A DNA stretch of 64,000 nt from Microbacterium excoecariae. GTDB lineage: Bacteria; Actinomycetota; Actinomycetes; Actinomycetales; Microbacteriaceae. How positions within the stretch are numbered: position 1 is the stretch's first letter; every line of letters begins with the position of its first letter. Shown one piece after another: positions 63,522 to 64,000 of this stretch. Both the position numbers and the translations under genes were made by a program. Location of the stretch: NCBI RefSeq assembly GCF_011326725.1, contig NZ_JAANCO010000002.1:1-64000 (forward strand). Reading direction: 5' to 3'. Under the pieces are notes generated by a model. The model saw nothing but the letters and a program-made list of their open reading frames with translations. It was not told the DNA's origin and did no database searches.

Positions 63522-64000
63522 GTTCCTCGACGCCGGCGGCGGGTCCGCTCGTCCGGATCGCCCACGTCGGCAAGTCCTTTGGCTCGACTCCCGTCCTCCG
63601 CGACGTCTCCCTCGACGTCCGCCGCGGCGAGGTCGTGGGGATCCTCGGCCCGTCCGGATCCGGAAAGTCCACGCTCCTGCGCCTCATCAACCACCTCGAG
63701 GAGCTGGACGCGGGCGAGATCCGGGTCGACGGCGTCCTCGTGGGGTACCGCGAGCACAGGGGGAGGCTCTACGAGCTGCGCCCGCGCGAGGTGGCCGCCC
63801 GGCGCCGCGACCTCGGCATGGTGTTCCAGCGCTTTCACCTGTTCGGGCACATGACGGCGCTGGAGAACGTGGCGGAGGCGCCGATCCGCGTGCTCGGGAC
63901 GCCCCGGCACGAGGCGCGCGCCGACGCCCTGCGCCTGCTGGAACAGGTCGGGCTCGCCGACCGCGCGGGGGTGTACCCCGCGCAGCTGTCGGGCGGCCAG
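63518..64000 (+). CDS. Polar amino-acid ABC importer, ATPase (cut by window end)
   Basis: The first 161 codons are present. Walker A is GPSGSGKST, the Q-loop is MVFQRFHLF, and the signature LSGGQ falls on the last bases of the window. GlnQ/HisP type, powering uptake with the two genes before it. A short insert (about residues 70-88, GYREHRGRLYELRPREV) occupies the place where AotP/HisP proteins also carry one. Confidence 0.93.
   Translation, partial: MSSSTPAAGPLVRIAHVGKSFGSTPVLRDVSLDVRRGEVVGILGPSGSGKSTLLRLINHLEELDAGEIRVDGVLVGYREHRGRLYELRPREVAARRRDLGMVFQRFHLFGHMTALENVAEAPIRVLGTPRHEARADALRLLEQVGLADRAGVYPAQLSGGQ

Overview
The window is high-GC actinobacterial DNA, most like Microbacterium or another Microbacteriaceae. 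The evidence is the ribosomal-protein sequences, GTG/TTG starts, TGATG/ATGA gene junctions, -10 boxes of TAnnnT type, and the tRNA and gene neighbourhoods. No genus is proven. I found no phage, insertion sequence or CRISPR array.

Layout. 1-1185: the 3' end of cysN and a dTDP-glucose dehydratase gene, facing each other across a bidirectional terminator. 1339-18089: the S10-spc-alpha ribosomal superoperon (rpsJ to rplO, then secY-adk-map and a DsbA-like gene, then infA-rpmJ-rpsM-rpsK-rpoA-rplQ). It is cut by terminators or hairpins at 8355, 11147, 14746 and 16240. uS14 (rpsN) is absent from its usual place. 18236-19604: an ArsR-type repressor with a CDF metal exporter, apparently leaderless and self-controlled. 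19773-23408: tRNA-Tyr, a membrane protein, an inositol-monophosphatase-family enzyme, an M23 peptidase, tRNA-Thr and tRNA-Met.

23431-42785 is a carbohydrate block of two linked systems. The first (23479-32446) has a LacI repressor facing an operon of GH42 beta-galactosidase, ABC sugar importer and sulfatase; two phased operators lie between them. The second (32482-42758) carries a GH29 alpha-L-fucosidase, an ABC importer, and every step of the non-phosphorylating L-fucose route: mutarotase, aldo-keto reductase, lactonase, L-fuconate dehydratase, SDR and FAH-family hydrolase. A GntR/FCD regulator completes it. Four copies of one 11-bp near-palindrome (ACATCSGATGT) lie at its promoters. The hydrolases lack signal peptides, so oligosaccharides are probably imported first and cleaved inside the cell.

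42799-55785 holds surface and signalling genes: a secreted protein of eight SpaA/Cna-B-like repeats, a TetR regulator, a membrane GT2 glycosyltransferase with a tiny partner, an EAL protein, two tandem paralogues each built as [membrane-GGDEF]x2, and a histidine kinase/response regulator/DUF4097-like operon. 55878-64000: a TSUP permease, two MaoC-type dehydratase subunits, murB, a 32-bp perfect palindrome, an aspartate-family aminotransferase, a succinate-semialdehyde-type dehydrogenase and a polar amino-acid ABC importer cut off by the window end.

Most striking: the self-contained L-fucose regulon; the duplicated double-GGDEF genes, in which only the second GGDEF keeps an inhibitory site; about 33 kb lying between tRNA-Met and the MaoC-murB genes, which are near neighbours in related actinobacteria; and strong over-representation of GGATCC across genes and gaps.
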